Shown here: one piece after another, positions 9,202-17,797 of the stretch
Position numbering within the stretch: the first letter of the stretch is position 1
Layout: each line of letters starts with the position of its first letter
NCBI RefSeq assembly: GCF_001613085.1
Contig: NZ_BDBR01000013.1
Span: 1 to 64,000, forward strand
Reading direction: 5' to 3'
Length of the DNA stretch: 64,000 nt
Source of the DNA: Nocardia salmonicida NBRC 13393
GTDB lineage: Bacteria; Actinomycetota; Actinomycetes; Mycobacteriales; Mycobacteriaceae
Made by a program: the position numbers and the translations under genes
The notes under the pieces: generated by a model
Told to the model about the DNA's origin: nothing
Seen by the model: the letters and a program-made list of their open reading frames with translations, nothing else
Database searches by the model: none

Positions 9202-10425
9202 GTGACTCAGCTGCGATCCATGGCGCTGGCGGTCTTCGTTCCGTCCGCCATCTACGGAATCGGTTCGGGCGCAGCGGCTCCCATGCTGCCGCTGCGCGCA
9301 CTCGAACTCGGCGCGTCGGTCGGAACCGCGGGCGTGGTCGTCGCCATGATGGGCTTCGGGCTCATCCTCGGCGATCTGCCCGCGGGTTGGCTGGTGGCGC
9401 GCACGGGGGAGCGCAAGGCGATCGCGCTCGGTTCCTTCACCTGCGCGCTGGGTCTGCTCGTGGCCATCCTCGCGCCGAATATCGGCGTATTCGCGGTCGG
9501 GCTGCTGATCAACGGCGCCTCGGGTGCGGTGTGGGGGCTGGCCAGACAGACCTACATCGTGGCCGTGGTGCCGAGTGCCGATCGGGGACGGGCCTTTTCG
9601 GCGCTGGCCGGGTGGATGCGGTTCGGGTTCTTCGCCGGACCCTTCCTCGGGGCGGGCGCGGTGCACTGGCTCGGCCCGATCGGTGGGCTGTGGATCCAGC
9701 TCGTGGCCATGCTCGTCGCGGGTGTGCTGGTGTTCGCCATGCCGGAGACCGAGGGTTCGCCGACGGTGGTCAGCGACAACACGATTCGCTCGGTGGTGGT
9801 CGAGCATCGCAAGCTGCTCAGCACGCTCGGACTCGGCGCTCTGCTCATGGGCGCGGCACGGGCCGCTCGGCAATCGCTGCTGCCGTTGTGGGCGGTGCAC
9901 ATCGGTGCCGACGCGGCGACCACCAGCATCGTGTTCGGTATCGCGGGCGCGGTGGACGTGCTGATGTCGTATCCGGCCGGAATCTGGCTGGATCGCTACG
10001 GTCGCAAGGCGATCGGCGTTCCCGCGATGTTCGCCTTCGCCGCGGGGTACGCCCTGTTGCCGTTGGCGGGGTCGGTGGTCGGGCTGACCGCTGTCGCCGT
10101 GCTGCTCGGCTTCGCCAACGGGTTGAGCAACGGCGTGATCATGACTGTGGGCGCCGATGTCGCGCCGCCAGGTCAGCGCGCGGAGTTCCTCGGCGCCTGG
10201 CGGCTCACCCATGACATCGGCATGTTCGCGGGTCCGATCGCGGTCGGCGCGATCAGCGCGGTGACGGTGCTCGGCGCGGCGGCGGGCGCGCTCGCGGTGG
10301 CGGGTCTCGGTGGAGCGGCCGCGATGTATCGCTGGTTCCCCGGACGCCCGGTGGCCCCGATCCCGGTGCCCGAACAGAAGACCGCGGGTCTGCGCGAGCC
10401 CCGGGAGTCGGTGGACAGCAACTGA
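9202..10425 (+). CDS. MFS transporter
   Basis: Major facilitator superfamily protein of 407 residues with about twelve hydrophobic segments and a loop 2-3 motif resembling GxLADRxGRK (GWLVARTGERKAI near residues 62-74), repeated in the second half as IWLDRYGRKAI. The GTG at 9202 is the first start with the whole first helix; an ATG 18 bases downstream is possible. It follows the monooxygenase gene by 49 bases on the same strand and may export a product or related compound. Its C-terminus is a polar tail. Specificity cannot be told. Confidence 0.75.
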   Translation: MTQLRSMALAVFVPSAIYGIGSGAAAPMLPLRALELGASVGTAGVVVAMMGFGLILGDLPAGWLVARTGERKAIALGSFTCALGLLVAILAPNIGVFAVGLLINGASGAVWGLARQTYIVAVVPSADRGRAFSALAGWMRFGFFAGPFLGAGAVHWLGPIGGLWIQLVAMLVAGVLVFAMPETEGSPTVVSDNTIRSVVVEHRKLLSTLGLGALLMGAARAARQSLLPLWAVHIGADAATTSIVFGIAGAVDVLMSYPAGIWLDRYGRKAIGVPAMFAFAAGYALLPLAGSVVGLTAVAVLLGFANGLSNGVIMTVGADVAPPGQRAEFLGAWRLTHDIGMFAGPIAVGAISAVTVLGAAAGALAVAGLGGAAAMYRWFPGRPVAPIPVPEQKTAGLREPRESVDSN

Positions 10426-10447
10426 CCTCGCACGCCCGGTCGGTCGC

Positions 10448-11026
10448 CTACGGCCAGGAGGGGTCGCGTCCGGTGAGGCCGAGGATGCGGTCGAGCAGGG
10501 GAGCGGTGGCATCGACGGGGACTTCAGGGCTGTAGATGCCCATCTGGCGACCCTGTTCGGCGGTGGCGGCCGTCTCGTCGTAGGTAGTGCGCAGGAAATC
10601 GTCGTCCCAGTGTGGCGTGGCGCCGACGGCACGGGCGAGGTCCCAGCCGTGGACGATCAGTTCGCCGACCACCATCCCGCCGACCAGCGGTGCGGGCAGT
10701 TCCGTCGGCCCGCCCATGTGGGTGACTCCCCGCCACGCGGCGGGGTCGGTCCACGCGGTGGCGAGTGCGTCGAGGTGCGCGTCGAGGGCCGCGGCCCAGT
10801 CGCCCGCGGTCAGGTCGATATCGGTTTCGGCGGCTGCCGGGGGTGCGACCGCCTCCTTGCGTGCGGCGCCGACCAGCGACGGACCCCAGAAGAGCAGGTG
10901 GTTGAGCAGGGCTCGGATATCGAACTCGGCGCAGGGGGTGGGGTCGGACAGTCGGGCGGGATCGACCGTGTGGAGGAGCTTCGACAGCGGTGTCGCGGCG
11001 TGCGCTACGCGTTCGGTTTCGGACAT
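10448..11026 (-). CDS. TIGR03086-type metal-binding DinB-fold protein
   Basis: Soluble protein of 192 residues in the mycothiol-dependent maleylpyruvate isomerase/DinB superfamily. It has the characteristic segments PTPCAEFDIRALLNHLLFW (metal-ligand His in LLNHL) and VVGELIVHGWDLARAVG (His in VHGWD), which together form the metal site. Relatives use mycothiol or simply bind a divalent metal; the substrate is unknown. The ATG at 11026 is chosen because the longer frame to 11203 would run into the divergent gene. It is transcribed away from the truncated AraC gene. Confidence 0.75.
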   Translation of the reverse strand: MSETERVAHAATPLSKLLHTVDPARLSDPTPCAEFDIRALLNHLLFWGPSLVGAARKEAVAPPAAAETDIDLTAGDWAAALDAHLDALATAWTDPAAWRGVTHMGGPTELPAPLVGGMVVGELIVHGWDLARAVGATPHWDDDFLRTTYDETAATAEQGRQMGIYSPEVPVDATAPLLDRILGLTGRDPSWP

Positions 11027-11087
11027 GTACCGAGGTAACCACCGCGACGCCGCGCTGTCTTGAACAAACGCGACAAAGACCCGCCGG

Positions 11088-11384
11088 GTGGAACGCGACC
11101 CCCGTGAACTGGGCGGTGCCTGGCAGATGCTCGCGGGGCGCTGCGGGACGAGTGTCCGCCGGGTGCAGCGGTTGTTCGCCGAACATGTCGGCATCGGGCC
11201 CAAGTGGGTGATCCGCCGCTACCGCCTGCACGAGATCACCGAGCGGCTCGCCGACGGCGTCGACATCGATTGGGCGGTGCTCGCCGCCGACCTCGGGTAC
11301 GCGGACCAGCCGCACCTCAGCCGCGATTTCCGCAAGATCTTCGGCGAGCCACCGACCAGCTACGCACAGCGGTACGAGCGGTAG
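11088..11384 (+). pseudogene. AraC-family regulator remnant (DNA-binding domain only)
   Basis: About 98 codons encode only the C-terminal AraC double helix-turn-helix, beginning SVRRVQRLFAEHVGIGPKW and ending with the family signature YADQPHLSRDFRKIFGEPPTSY. Full-length relatives have around 250 or more residues with an N-terminal sensor domain. Here an in-frame TGA at 11061-11063 and the promoter side of the divergent gene leave no room for one. It may be a decayed regulator, or a free DNA-binding domain started at GTG 11088. I favour a remnant. Confidence 0.6.
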
Positions 11385-11436
11385 CCGGCGCGACAGGTAG
11401 AGCGGGGCACCGCGCGGGCGCCCCTACAGTGGAGTG

Positions 11437-12582
11437 ATGTCGTCATTCGATCGGCATCCGTCCACCGTCGCGGACTTCGACGATGCGCGTCGGCGGGATC
11501 GGTTGCGTGAAACCAGGCTGGGACACGGGTGGCGCGGTTGGCGCCGGACCAGGCTGGCGGTGCTGCGAATCCTCGGGGTGCTGCTGGTCGCGATGATCGT
11601 GTTCGGGCAGTACTGGGTGCACGATGTGGCTCCCGAACGCGATCGGCTGGCACAGACCACGCCGGAGTTGTTGCCCGCGAATCTGCCTGCGGACGCGCGG
11701 GATTGGGATACCGCGGTCGTCGATATGGTGGGGCTCGGGGGAGTCAACGCGGCACCGACCGCCAAAGCCCTGCCCGCGCTCAGTCGCCTCGGGGTGGTGT
11801 GGGCGGTGCGCTACGACAACGCGGGTATCGACACCAAGGTCATCGCCGAGATGATCGTGCGGGCCGCGCGGTACGGCAATGTGCGCAATATCGTGCTGGT
11901 CGGTCACAGCATGGGCGGGATCATCGCGCTCGAGGTGGCGCGCCATATCCACCTGGGCAGCGATCGGCGATTGGTGGCCGTCGTGCTGGACTGCACGCCG
12001 ATGGATCTGGACGCGGTCCGACCCGAGAGTCGCAGCCGCGGCGCCGATCTGGTGCGGTGGGTGGGGTGGTTGCCCGGGGCGCGGGAGAGCAGGCTCCTGC
12101 GCTTCGTGGTCGAGATGTCGGCTCGGCGTGAACGTTTCGCGCAGCGGGACGGACTGTTCTTCGATATCGACTACCGCGCCATGGGGCAGGCGGCCTCAGA
12201 GGTATTGCGCGACAAGATCTTCTCTCGTGATGCCGCCAGCAACGGGTTGATCGAGGCGCAGTTCCTGGCGATCGTGGCAGGCGGCGGCACGGCGGATCTG
12301 CGGGCGCTCGGCAAGCCGAATCCGGACAAGCGAAACCCGGCGATCGTGTTCATCCGGCCCCGCGAGGCGTCGCGCGATGACGTGGTGGACGTGGAGTATT
12401 CGCACAGGGTGCTGATCGAACAGTCCGGCGGCGTCAACGGCACTCTCTCGGTGGTGCGGCCGACTCGGACCGAGCACGCGAATCCGATTCAGCGACCGCG
12501 TGAATACAACGAGGTCATCGAAGCGCAGGTACTGCCGTTCGTGCGCCGCTATCAGGAGGCCAATCGCAATGATCCGCCCTGA
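11437..12582 (+). CDS. Membrane-anchored alpha/beta hydrolase
   Basis: Protein of 381 residues with a single N-terminal transmembrane segment (about residues 32-56, AVLRILGVLLVAMIVFGQYW) and an alpha/beta-hydrolase domain. The nucleophile elbow GHSMGG lies near residues 154-159, after a dynamic-looking TKVIAEMI segment. The catalytic His is probably in RTEHANP near residue 348. It looks like a cell-envelope esterase or lipase-type enzyme; the substrate is not known. The ATG at 11437 is used rather than the GTG at 11434. It converges on the TetR gene with no gap. Confidence 0.7.
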   Translation: MSSFDRHPSTVADFDDARRRDRLRETRLGHGWRGWRRTRLAVLRILGVLLVAMIVFGQYWVHDVAPERDRLAQTTPELLPANLPADARDWDTAVVDMVGLGGVNAAPTAKALPALSRLGVVWAVRYDNAGIDTKVIAEMIVRAARYGNVRNIVLVGHSMGGIIALEVARHIHLGSDRRLVAVVLDCTPMDLDAVRPESRSRGADLVRWVGWLPGARESRLLRFVVEMSARRERFAQRDGLFFDIDYRAMGQAASEVLRDKIFSRDAASNGLIEAQFLAIVAGGGTADLRALGKPNPDKRNPAIVFIRPREASRDDVVDVEYSHRVLIEQSGGVNGTLSVVRPTRTEHANPIQRPREYNEVIEAQVLPFVRRYQEANRNDPP

Positions 12583-13167
12583 TCAGCGCACGCGGGCCCC
12601 GAGGATGGTGCGCACGCCCGCGATGAACAGCTGCAGACCGAAGTCGAATCGAGCTGTGGGATCGGGAGTGTCGAGCAAAGGGGTGTTGTCCTCGGATAGC
12701 GCGCCGACGGAATCCATCTGCATGCGCGACTGTTCGTCGACGGTCTGGCCGAGCACGTAGTAGAGCAGGGTGTAGGCCGTGAGATCGGCTTCCTCCCTGG
12801 TCATTCCGGCACGGATGACAATGCCCGCCAGGCGTTCACGCGCCTTGCTCGTGGTCAGACGCGAGGCGTAGGTGGCCGAGACCAGCTCGGCGCCGTCGCG
12901 ATAGGCGAGCAGGCAGTCGCGCAGTCGGTGGGCGAGTTCGGTGAGCTGCGCGGGCCATTCGGTGGCGGTGATCGGCTCGTCCATCGGAGCGAGAATCCGG
13001 TCGGCCACCGCGCCGAGCAGGGACTGCTTGTCCTTGACGTGCCAGTACAGCGCCCCCGGCTGCACCTGCAGCGAGCCGGCGAGCCGGCGCATCGTCAGGT
13101 CGGCGAGCCCGTACTGATCGAGAATCGCGACGGCGGCATCGACCACATCCGTCTTCCGCAGTTGCAC
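12583..13167 (-). CDS. bioQ: TetR-family regulator, candidate biotin repressor BioQ
   Basis: TetR-type repressor of 194 residues with an N-terminal HTH ([21 protein letters not shown] at roughly residues 25-45) and a TetR_C-like ligand domain. Known biology: BioQ of Corynebacterium and Mycobacterium is a TetR protein controlling biotin genes through TGAAC-N3-GTTAC-like sites. Here the gene is divergent from bioB and the gap holds TGAAC-ACC-GTTCA, which is the reason for the name. The GTG at 13167 is preferred because GGAAGGA sits 5 bases before it; a longer start at 13212 is possible. Confidence 0.65.
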   Translation of the reverse strand: MQLRKTDVVDAAVAILDQYGLADLTMRRLAGSLQVQPGALYWHVKDKQSLLGAVADRILAPMDEPITATEWPAQLTELAHRLRDCLLAYRDGAELVSATYASRLTTSKARERLAGIVIRAGMTREEADLTAYTLLYYVLGQTVDEQSRMQMDSVGALSEDNTPLLDTPDPTARFDFGLQLFIAGVRTILGARVR

Positions 13168-13232
13168 GCGCGTCCTTCCGTCCGATTTTCCGACCCGAGT
13201 GTCGTGACTCACTCGCAGCCGCTACCCTATCC

Positions 13233-13245
13233 TGAACACCGTTCA
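13233..13245. promoter_or_regulatory. TGAAC-N3-GTTCA operator between bioQ and bioB
   Basis: Perfect 5-bp arms TGAAC and GTTCA flank ACC; the arms extend imperfectly to CCTGAAC/GTTCAAG. It lies 66 bases before the tetR start and 73 bases before bioB, so one bound dimer could repress both. The half-site agrees with the BioQ consensus as I know it. Confidence 0.7.
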
Positions 13246-13317
13246 AGTTGCACGGCCACGCCGGGTGGATCACACCCACGGCTCGTGCGCACACCCCCGT
13301 CGAAGGGACATCACGTC

Positions 13318-14331
13318 GTGACGCAGGCACCCGTCCAGACCGATATTCTGGCCATCGCCCGTGAGCAGGTGCTCGAGCGCGGCGAGGGCCTCACCGAGCA
13401 GCAGGCCGTCGAGGTGCTGCGCCTGGGTGACGAGCACCTGGAAGCGCTGCTCGAGCTGGCCCACGACGTGCGGATGAAGTGGTGCGGCCCCGAGGTCGAG
13501 GTCGAGGGCATCATCAGCCTCAAGACCGGCGGTTGCCCCGAGGACTGCCACTTCTGCTCACAGTCGGGCCTGTTCCAGTCGCCCGTGCGCGCGGCCTGGC
13601 TCGACATCCCCAGCCTGGTCGAGGCGGCCAAGCAGACCGCCAAGACCGGCGCCACCGAGTTCTGCATCGTCGCCGCGGTGCGTGGTCCCGACGAGCGCCT
13701 GATGGCGCAGGTCGCCGCGGGTGTGGAGGCCATCCGCAACGAGGTGGACATCCAGGTCGCGTGCTCGCTGGGCATGCTGAACCAGGAGCAGGTCGACCAG
13801 CTCGCCGCGATGGGCGTGCACCGCTACAACCACAATCTCGAGACTGCCAAGTCGCACTTCCCCAAGGTGGTCACCACCCACTCCTACGAGGAGCGCTTCG
13901 AAACCCTGCGGATGGTGCGCGAAGCGGGCATGGAGGTGTGCTGCGGCGGCATCCTCGGTATGGGCGAGAGCATCGAGCAGCGCGCGGAGTTCGCCACGCA
14001 GCTGGCCGCGCTGAGTCCCGACGAGGTTCCGCTGAACTTCCTCAACCCGCGACCCGGCACCCCGTTCGGTGACCTCGAGGTGCTGCCCGCCGCCGACGCG
14101 CTGCGCGCGATCGCCACGTTCCGGCTCGCGATGCCGCGCACCATCCTGCGTTTCGCCGGTGGTCGGGAGATCACCCTCGGCGACCTGGGCGCCAAGCAGG
14201 GCATGCTCGGCGGGATCAACGCCGTGATCGTCGGCAACTACCTCACCACCCTCGGCCGCCCCGCCGAGTCCGATCTCGATCTGCTCGGTGAGCTGAGCAT
14301 GCCGATCAAGGCGCTCAACGACACCCTGTAA
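13318..14331 (+). CDS. bioB: Biotin synthase
   Basis: Radical SAM enzyme of 337 residues that inserts sulfur into dethiobiotin to form biotin. The [4Fe-4S]-SAM motif is C73-x3-C77-x2-C80 (CPEDCHFC), and the segments YNHNLET and RFAGGRE belong to the auxiliary [2Fe-2S] cluster site. The length is normal for actinobacterial BioB. The GTG at 13318 follows GAAGGGA at about 13302. The frame is open much further upstream, but homologues begin at this MTQAP-like sequence. It is followed closely by bsaP and a DUF2567 gene, as in mycobacteria. Confidence 0.96.
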   Translation: MTQAPVQTDILAIAREQVLERGEGLTEQQAVEVLRLGDEHLEALLELAHDVRMKWCGPEVEVEGIISLKTGGCPEDCHFCSQSGLFQSPVRAAWLDIPSLVEAAKQTAKTGATEFCIVAAVRGPDERLMAQVAAGVEAIRNEVDIQVACSLGMLNQEQVDQLAAMGVHRYNHNLETAKSHFPKVVTTHSYEERFETLRMVREAGMEVCCGGILGMGESIEQRAEFATQLAALSPDEVPLNFLNPRPGTPFGDLEVLPAADALRAIATFRLAMPRTILRFAGGREITLGDLGAKQGMLGGINAVIVGNYLTTLGRPAESDLDLLGELSMPIKALNDTL

Positions 14332-14337
14332 AACGCT

Positions 14338-14613
14338 GTGTACGATCGAGTATCGACCCAGGTCGCGGCCGTCGAGTCGCACTTCGCAGAGGCGGTAACA
14401 GCATTGGACGAGCGCTACAACCCGTTCACGGGTAAGCGGATCGTGCCCGGGCTCGACGACGCGATGCCCGTGTCGGCCGCGCTCGGTCTCGAACCGCCGC
14501 GATTCTGCGAGCAGTGCGGTCGCCGGATGGTCGTGCAGATCAGTCCCGACGGCTGGTGGGCCAAGTGCTCGCGCCACGGTGTCATCGAATCGGCACGGTT
14601 GGAACGTCGGTAG
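14338..14613 (+). CDS. bsaP: Biotin synthase auxiliary protein BsaP
   Basis: Small protein of 91 residues, 6 bases after bioB. The conserved middle, [14 protein letters not shown], and the tail with [13 protein letters not shown] and WWAKCSRHG match the family next to bioB in mycobacteria (Rv1590 position). That family is known as an iron-sulfur accessory protein that supports biotin synthase. Three Cys are visible: two in FCEQC and one in KCSRHG. A GTG at 14338 is used; a TTG at 14404 would give a shorter form starting just before YNPFTG. It shares one base with the next start. Confidence 0.82.
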   Translation: MYDRVSTQVAAVESHFAEAVTALDERYNPFTGKRIVPGLDDAMPVSAALGLEPPRFCEQCGRRMVVQISPDGWWAKCSRHGVIESARLERR

Positions 14614-15263
14614 TGCTCGGCCGCGGGGAGCGCCCTGAGGTGTTGCGTCGTGAGGTCGTCGGCGTCGGCATCGTCGTCGCGGCGGTGCTGGTCGCGAGCG
14701 TGGCGGCCGGGGTGGTGTGGGGTCTGCTCGCGCCGACCGAGCGGTTGCGGGTGACCCAGCCCGGCCGCGCGGCCGTGCTCACCGGCGAGAGTCTGCACCT
14801 GTTCGACGCGGTCGGGATGTTCCTGTGCATCGGCGCGGTGGTCGCGGTGCTGAGTGCGGTCGGTGCTTGGCGGGTCCGGATCACCCGTGGGCCCGCTCTC
14901 GTGCTCGGCATGCTGGTCGCCTCGGGGCTCGGCGCGGCGCTGATGATGTGGATCGGGGAATGGGTTGCGGGCGTGCGGCATCCGCGTCCCGACGATCCGG
15001 CGATCGGCCAGATCATCGCGCTGCCAGCGGAAGTCGGCACCGATCTCGCCCTGCTGGTACAGCCGTTCCTCGCTGCCCTCGTGCTGTTGTTTCTCGCCGC
15101 ACTGCACCCGTCCGTCGATCTCGGTTCCGGTGCCGGCGGACTGCTCGGTGACCTGCGCCCGGCCGATTTCGGCGACGATCCCGACGCCTACCGCCTGCCG
15201 TACGGAGTCGAACAGTATCGGCCCAGCGGCGATTTCGATCCGAGTTCGCAACCACGCGGCTGA
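14613..15263 (+). CDS. DUF2567 membrane protein
   Basis: Integral membrane protein of 216 residues with about four hydrophobic helices (near residues 14-36, 62-82, 90-110 and 140-160) and a hydrophilic acidic C-terminus. Proteins of this family occupy the same place after bioB-bsaP in M. tuberculosis (Rv1591); their role is unknown. The GTG at 14613 overlaps the bsaP stop by one base, so the three genes probably form one transcript. A link to biotin or its precursor is inference from position. Confidence 0.7.
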   Translation: MLGRGERPEVLRREVVGVGIVVAAVLVASVAAGVVWGLLAPTERLRVTQPGRAAVLTGESLHLFDAVGMFLCIGAVVAVLSAVGAWRVRITRGPALVLGMLVASGLGAALMMWIGEWVAGVRHPRPDDPAIGQIIALPAEVGTDLALLVQPFLAALVLLFLAALHPSVDLGSGAGGLLGDLRPADFGDDPDAYRLPYGVEQYRPSGDFDPSSQPRG

Positions 15264-15334
15264 GCGATCATTGCGCGATACCATTTCTGCATAACAGCAG
15301 TTAGATGCCTTGCTGTGGTGCGAGAGGAACGGTC

Positions 15335-15868
15335 GTGGCATTCATCGGTGGTGGTCCGGTCGTCGAGGAACTCGACGCGAAATTCTGGCGGCTCACCGAA
15401 CCGCTCACCTATGAGGGCGCGGTCGAAACCTTCACGGTGCCTGCCGGATTCCGCACCGACTTCGCCTCGGTGCCGCGCGCGTTGGTGTGGCTGATCCCGC
15501 GCTACGGCGTCTACACCAGGGCCGCGATCCTGCACGACTATCTGTGCCGCACAGCCGAAGTCGGGCCCGCCGACGCGGACGGGATATTCCGGCGCAGCCT
15601 GCACGAGGCCGGGGTGTCGGTGCCGCGACGCTGGATGATGTGGACGGCCGTTCGCCTCGGTAGCCGGTTGCGCGGAGCGCGTGCGGTCGACATGCTCGGC
15701 TGGTTGCTGATCGCGGTGCCCTCGCTGGTCTTTCTCGCGGTCCCGGTACTGGTGGTGACCGCTGCGCTGCTGGTGTTCTGGGTGGTCGAGCTGGGGTTCT
15801 GGGCCCTGGGTCGGATCACGCGCAGTACCGCGGCACCCCCGCCGAAGCCCCAGATGAAAACGGCCTGA
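15335..15868 (+). CDS. DUF1353 domain protein with C-terminal membrane segments
   Basis: Protein of 177 residues. The N-terminal two-thirds is a DUF1353 domain with TVPAGFRTDFASVPRALVW and AAILHDYLC. That domain also occurs in phage proteins of unknown role. A strongly hydrophobic stretch at about residues 118-160 looks like one or two membrane helices. The GTG at 15335 is preferred to an ATG at 15305 because GAGAGGA lies about 8 bases before it. No functional link to its neighbours is evident. Confidence 0.65.
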   Translation: MAFIGGGPVVEELDAKFWRLTEPLTYEGAVETFTVPAGFRTDFASVPRALVWLIPRYGVYTRAAILHDYLCRTAEVGPADADGIFRRSLHEAGVSVPRRWMMWTAVRLGSRLRGARAVDMLGWLLIAVPSLVFLAVPVLVVTAALLVFWVVELGFWALGRITRSTAAPPPKPQMKTA

Positions 15869-15929
15869 GCCCGGATCTCACCCGGAATGGGGGAGGCGGC
15901 CCCACCTTCGCGTGGCTACCGTTCGGCGC

Positions 15930-17069
15930 ATGTCCGAGCCGAGCACCGAACCCGCGACCGCGGCCCCGCCTGCCGAATGGTCGATTCCGCGCGGACTGAT
16001 CGTGCTGTTGTCGCTCGCGGCCATGGTGGTCACCATCGCCGGACTGGAGGCCTTCTCCGGCGTGGTCGGACCGGTCTTCCTCGCACTCATGCTGACCATC
16101 GCGGTGCAGCCGATCCAGACCTGGGCACTGCGCAAGGGCTGGCCCGCCTGGCTCGGCATGGCGGCGGCGCTGGTGGCGGTGGTCGCGATTCTGTTCGGAA
16201 TCGGTGGTGCGCTGGCACTGTCGGCGGCGCAGCTGGCCTCACTGCTGCCCAACTATGCCGACGAACTCAACAGATTGCTCGACCATGGGCGCGACTGGCT
16301 GTCGAGTGCGGGGGTGAGTTCCGATCAGATCCACAAGGCGCTGAGCGGGATCGATGTGGGCAAGGCCGCCGGTGTGATCGAGGAGGTACTCGGCGGCGTG
16401 CTCGGGGTCTTCTCGAATCTGTTCTTCGTCCTGGCGCTGCTGCTGTTCATGGCCGTCGACGGGATGACGATGAACCGTCGGCTGGCGATGGTGGCCCACG
16501 AGCGGCCCGCGATCGCGCAGGCACTGGGCGATTTCGTTGCCGGGACCCGCAAATACCTCATTGTCTCCACGGTATTCGGCGCCATCGTGGCCGTGATCGA
16601 TGGTGGCGCACTGTGGTTGATGGGCGTGCCGCTGCCGATCCTGTGGGCCTTGCTGTCGTTCATCACCAACTACATTCCGAACGTCGGGTTCGTCATCGGC
16701 GTCATTCCGCCCGCGCTGCTCGCCCTGCTCGACAGCGGGCCGGAGCTGATGATCTGGGTGATCGTGGTCTATTCGGGGATCAACTTCGTGATCCAGTCGA
16801 TCATTCAACCCAAGTTCGTCGGTGATGCCGTCGGCCTCGGGGTGACCATCACGTTCGTGTCGTTGGTGTTCTGGGCATGGGTGCTCGGTGCGCTCGGTGC
16901 GCTGCTGGCGATTCCGCTGACGTTGCTGGTGAAGGCGCTGCTGTTCGACATCGATCCGACAACGCGATGGGCGGACGTGTTGCTCGGTGCGCCCATGGAG
17001 AAAAAGCCCGCGCCGCGCGAGAAACCGGACGAGCCCGCACAGACCGAGGCGGCGGTGGACAAGGAATAG
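15930..17069 (+). CDS. AI-2E family transporter-like membrane protein
   Basis: Membrane protein of 379 residues in the AI-2E/PerM (UPF0118) family, with about eight hydrophobic helices. The signature region FITNYIPNVGFVIGVIPPALLAL is present (key NYIPNVG near residue 250), as is the later INFVIQSIIQPKFVG. Family members include autoinducer-2 exporters and sodium/proton antiporters, so the substrate is uncertain. The C-terminus is a charged Lys/Glu/Pro tail. The ATG at 15930 is the start nearest the body of the domain; no strong ribosome site is visible. Confidence 0.78.
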   Translation: MSEPSTEPATAAPPAEWSIPRGLIVLLSLAAMVVTIAGLEAFSGVVGPVFLALMLTIAVQPIQTWALRKGWPAWLGMAAALVAVVAILFGIGGALALSAAQLASLLPNYADELNRLLDHGRDWLSSAGVSSDQIHKALSGIDVGKAAGVIEEVLGGVLGVFSNLFFVLALLLFMAVDGMTMNRRLAMVAHERPAIAQALGDFVAGTRKYLIVSTVFGAIVAVIDGGALWLMGVPLPILWALLSFITNYIPNVGFVIGVIPPALLALLDSGPELMIWVIVVYSGINFVIQSIIQPKFVGDAVGLGVTITFVSLVFWAWVLGALGALLAIPLTLLVKALLFDIDPTTRWADVLLGAPMEKKPAPREKPDEPAQTEAAVDKE

Positions 17070-17167
17070 CGGGCGCCATGGATCGGTTCACCGGAAAACC
17101 AGTGGAATGTGGTCGTACCCGCTCCCTATCCTGGCGGCATCGTGATTTTCGGGGGAGGACCTTGACC

Positions 17168-17335
17168 ATGAAGACCGCAGCCGAGCAGGTCGCAGCGCAG
17201 CCCGCCGAGCGACCCGATCTGGTCGCCTGGCGCCGCCGCCATGCCCTACGCAGCTCGTCGGCCGCCACCGCGGTACCCAGCGGTCGCACCTATCGGCGCT
17301 CGTCGAAGCATCGCGATCGTCGCCACGATTCCTGA
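17168..17335 (+). CDS. Small basic hypothetical protein (55 residues)
   Basis: A short frame starting at ATG 17168 behind a very strong ribosome site (GGGGGAGG at 17151-17158). A TATCCT hexamer about 40 bases upstream could be a -10 element. The peptide is rich in Arg, Ala and Ser with the segment DLVAWRRRHALR. I do not recognise a family. The initiation signals are the main reason to list it. Confidence 0.45.
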   Translation: MKTAAEQVAAQPAERPDLVAWRRRHALRSSSAATAVPSGRTYRRSSKHRDRRHDS

Positions 17336-17374
17336 ACGGGGCCGGGCTTTTCCGGTTTCGTCCTGCCGCCACGG

Positions 17375-17758
17375 CTACGCGGTCTGCACGGTGATCCGGT
17401 AGCCGACGCCGATCCCCTTGCCGATGTACGCGGCTCCGCCGAGGTGGAGCCAACGGTCGGTGCCGCCGCGCGGATCAGCCAGGAACGCGGCACGCACGTA
17501 TTCGACGCCGACGGGGAATCCGCCGGCGGGGGAGGACACGGTGCTCATGACATATGCCTCAGCCCACACCCGGGGTTCGTCCGCGATGTCGCGCACGGGC
17601 GCCACATCGGGGACGAAGACGCCGAACTCGTCGGCCGGTGCACGAAGAGACTGGAGGAACTTCCCCGTGACGGCGAGCCGCACCACGCCGGTGTAGACGG
17701 TGCAGCCCGGTGTCAGCCGCAACGGCGGGGCGGGTTGGATGTCGCACTGCAAGGCCAT
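17375..17758 (-). CDS. Hypothetical protein (127 residues)
   Basis: Soluble-looking protein of unknown function. It is mostly beta-prone (TVYTGVVRLAVTGKFL, DRWLHLGGAAYIGKGIGVGYRITV) with no signal peptide or membrane segment. The ATG at 17758 is the only good start. It is 39 bases downstream of the nadC stop on the same strand, so it may be read through from the nad genes, but nothing ties it to NAD synthesis. Confidence 0.55.
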   Translation of the reverse strand: MALQCDIQPAPPLRLTPGCTVYTGVVRLAVTGKFLQSLRAPADEFGVFVPDVAPVRDIADEPRVWAEAYVMSTVSSPAGGFPVGVEYVRAAFLADPRGGTDRWLHLGGAAYIGKGIGVGYRITVQTA

Positions 17759-17797
17759 GTTCCGACTGTACGGACTGCCGGGAGTGGGGCTTCGGTC

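Noticed and set aside
15264..15334. Short AT-richer patch with CTGC/GCAG repeats before the DUF1353 gene
   Set aside because: The arms are only 4 bases and no promoter hexamers have proper spacing.
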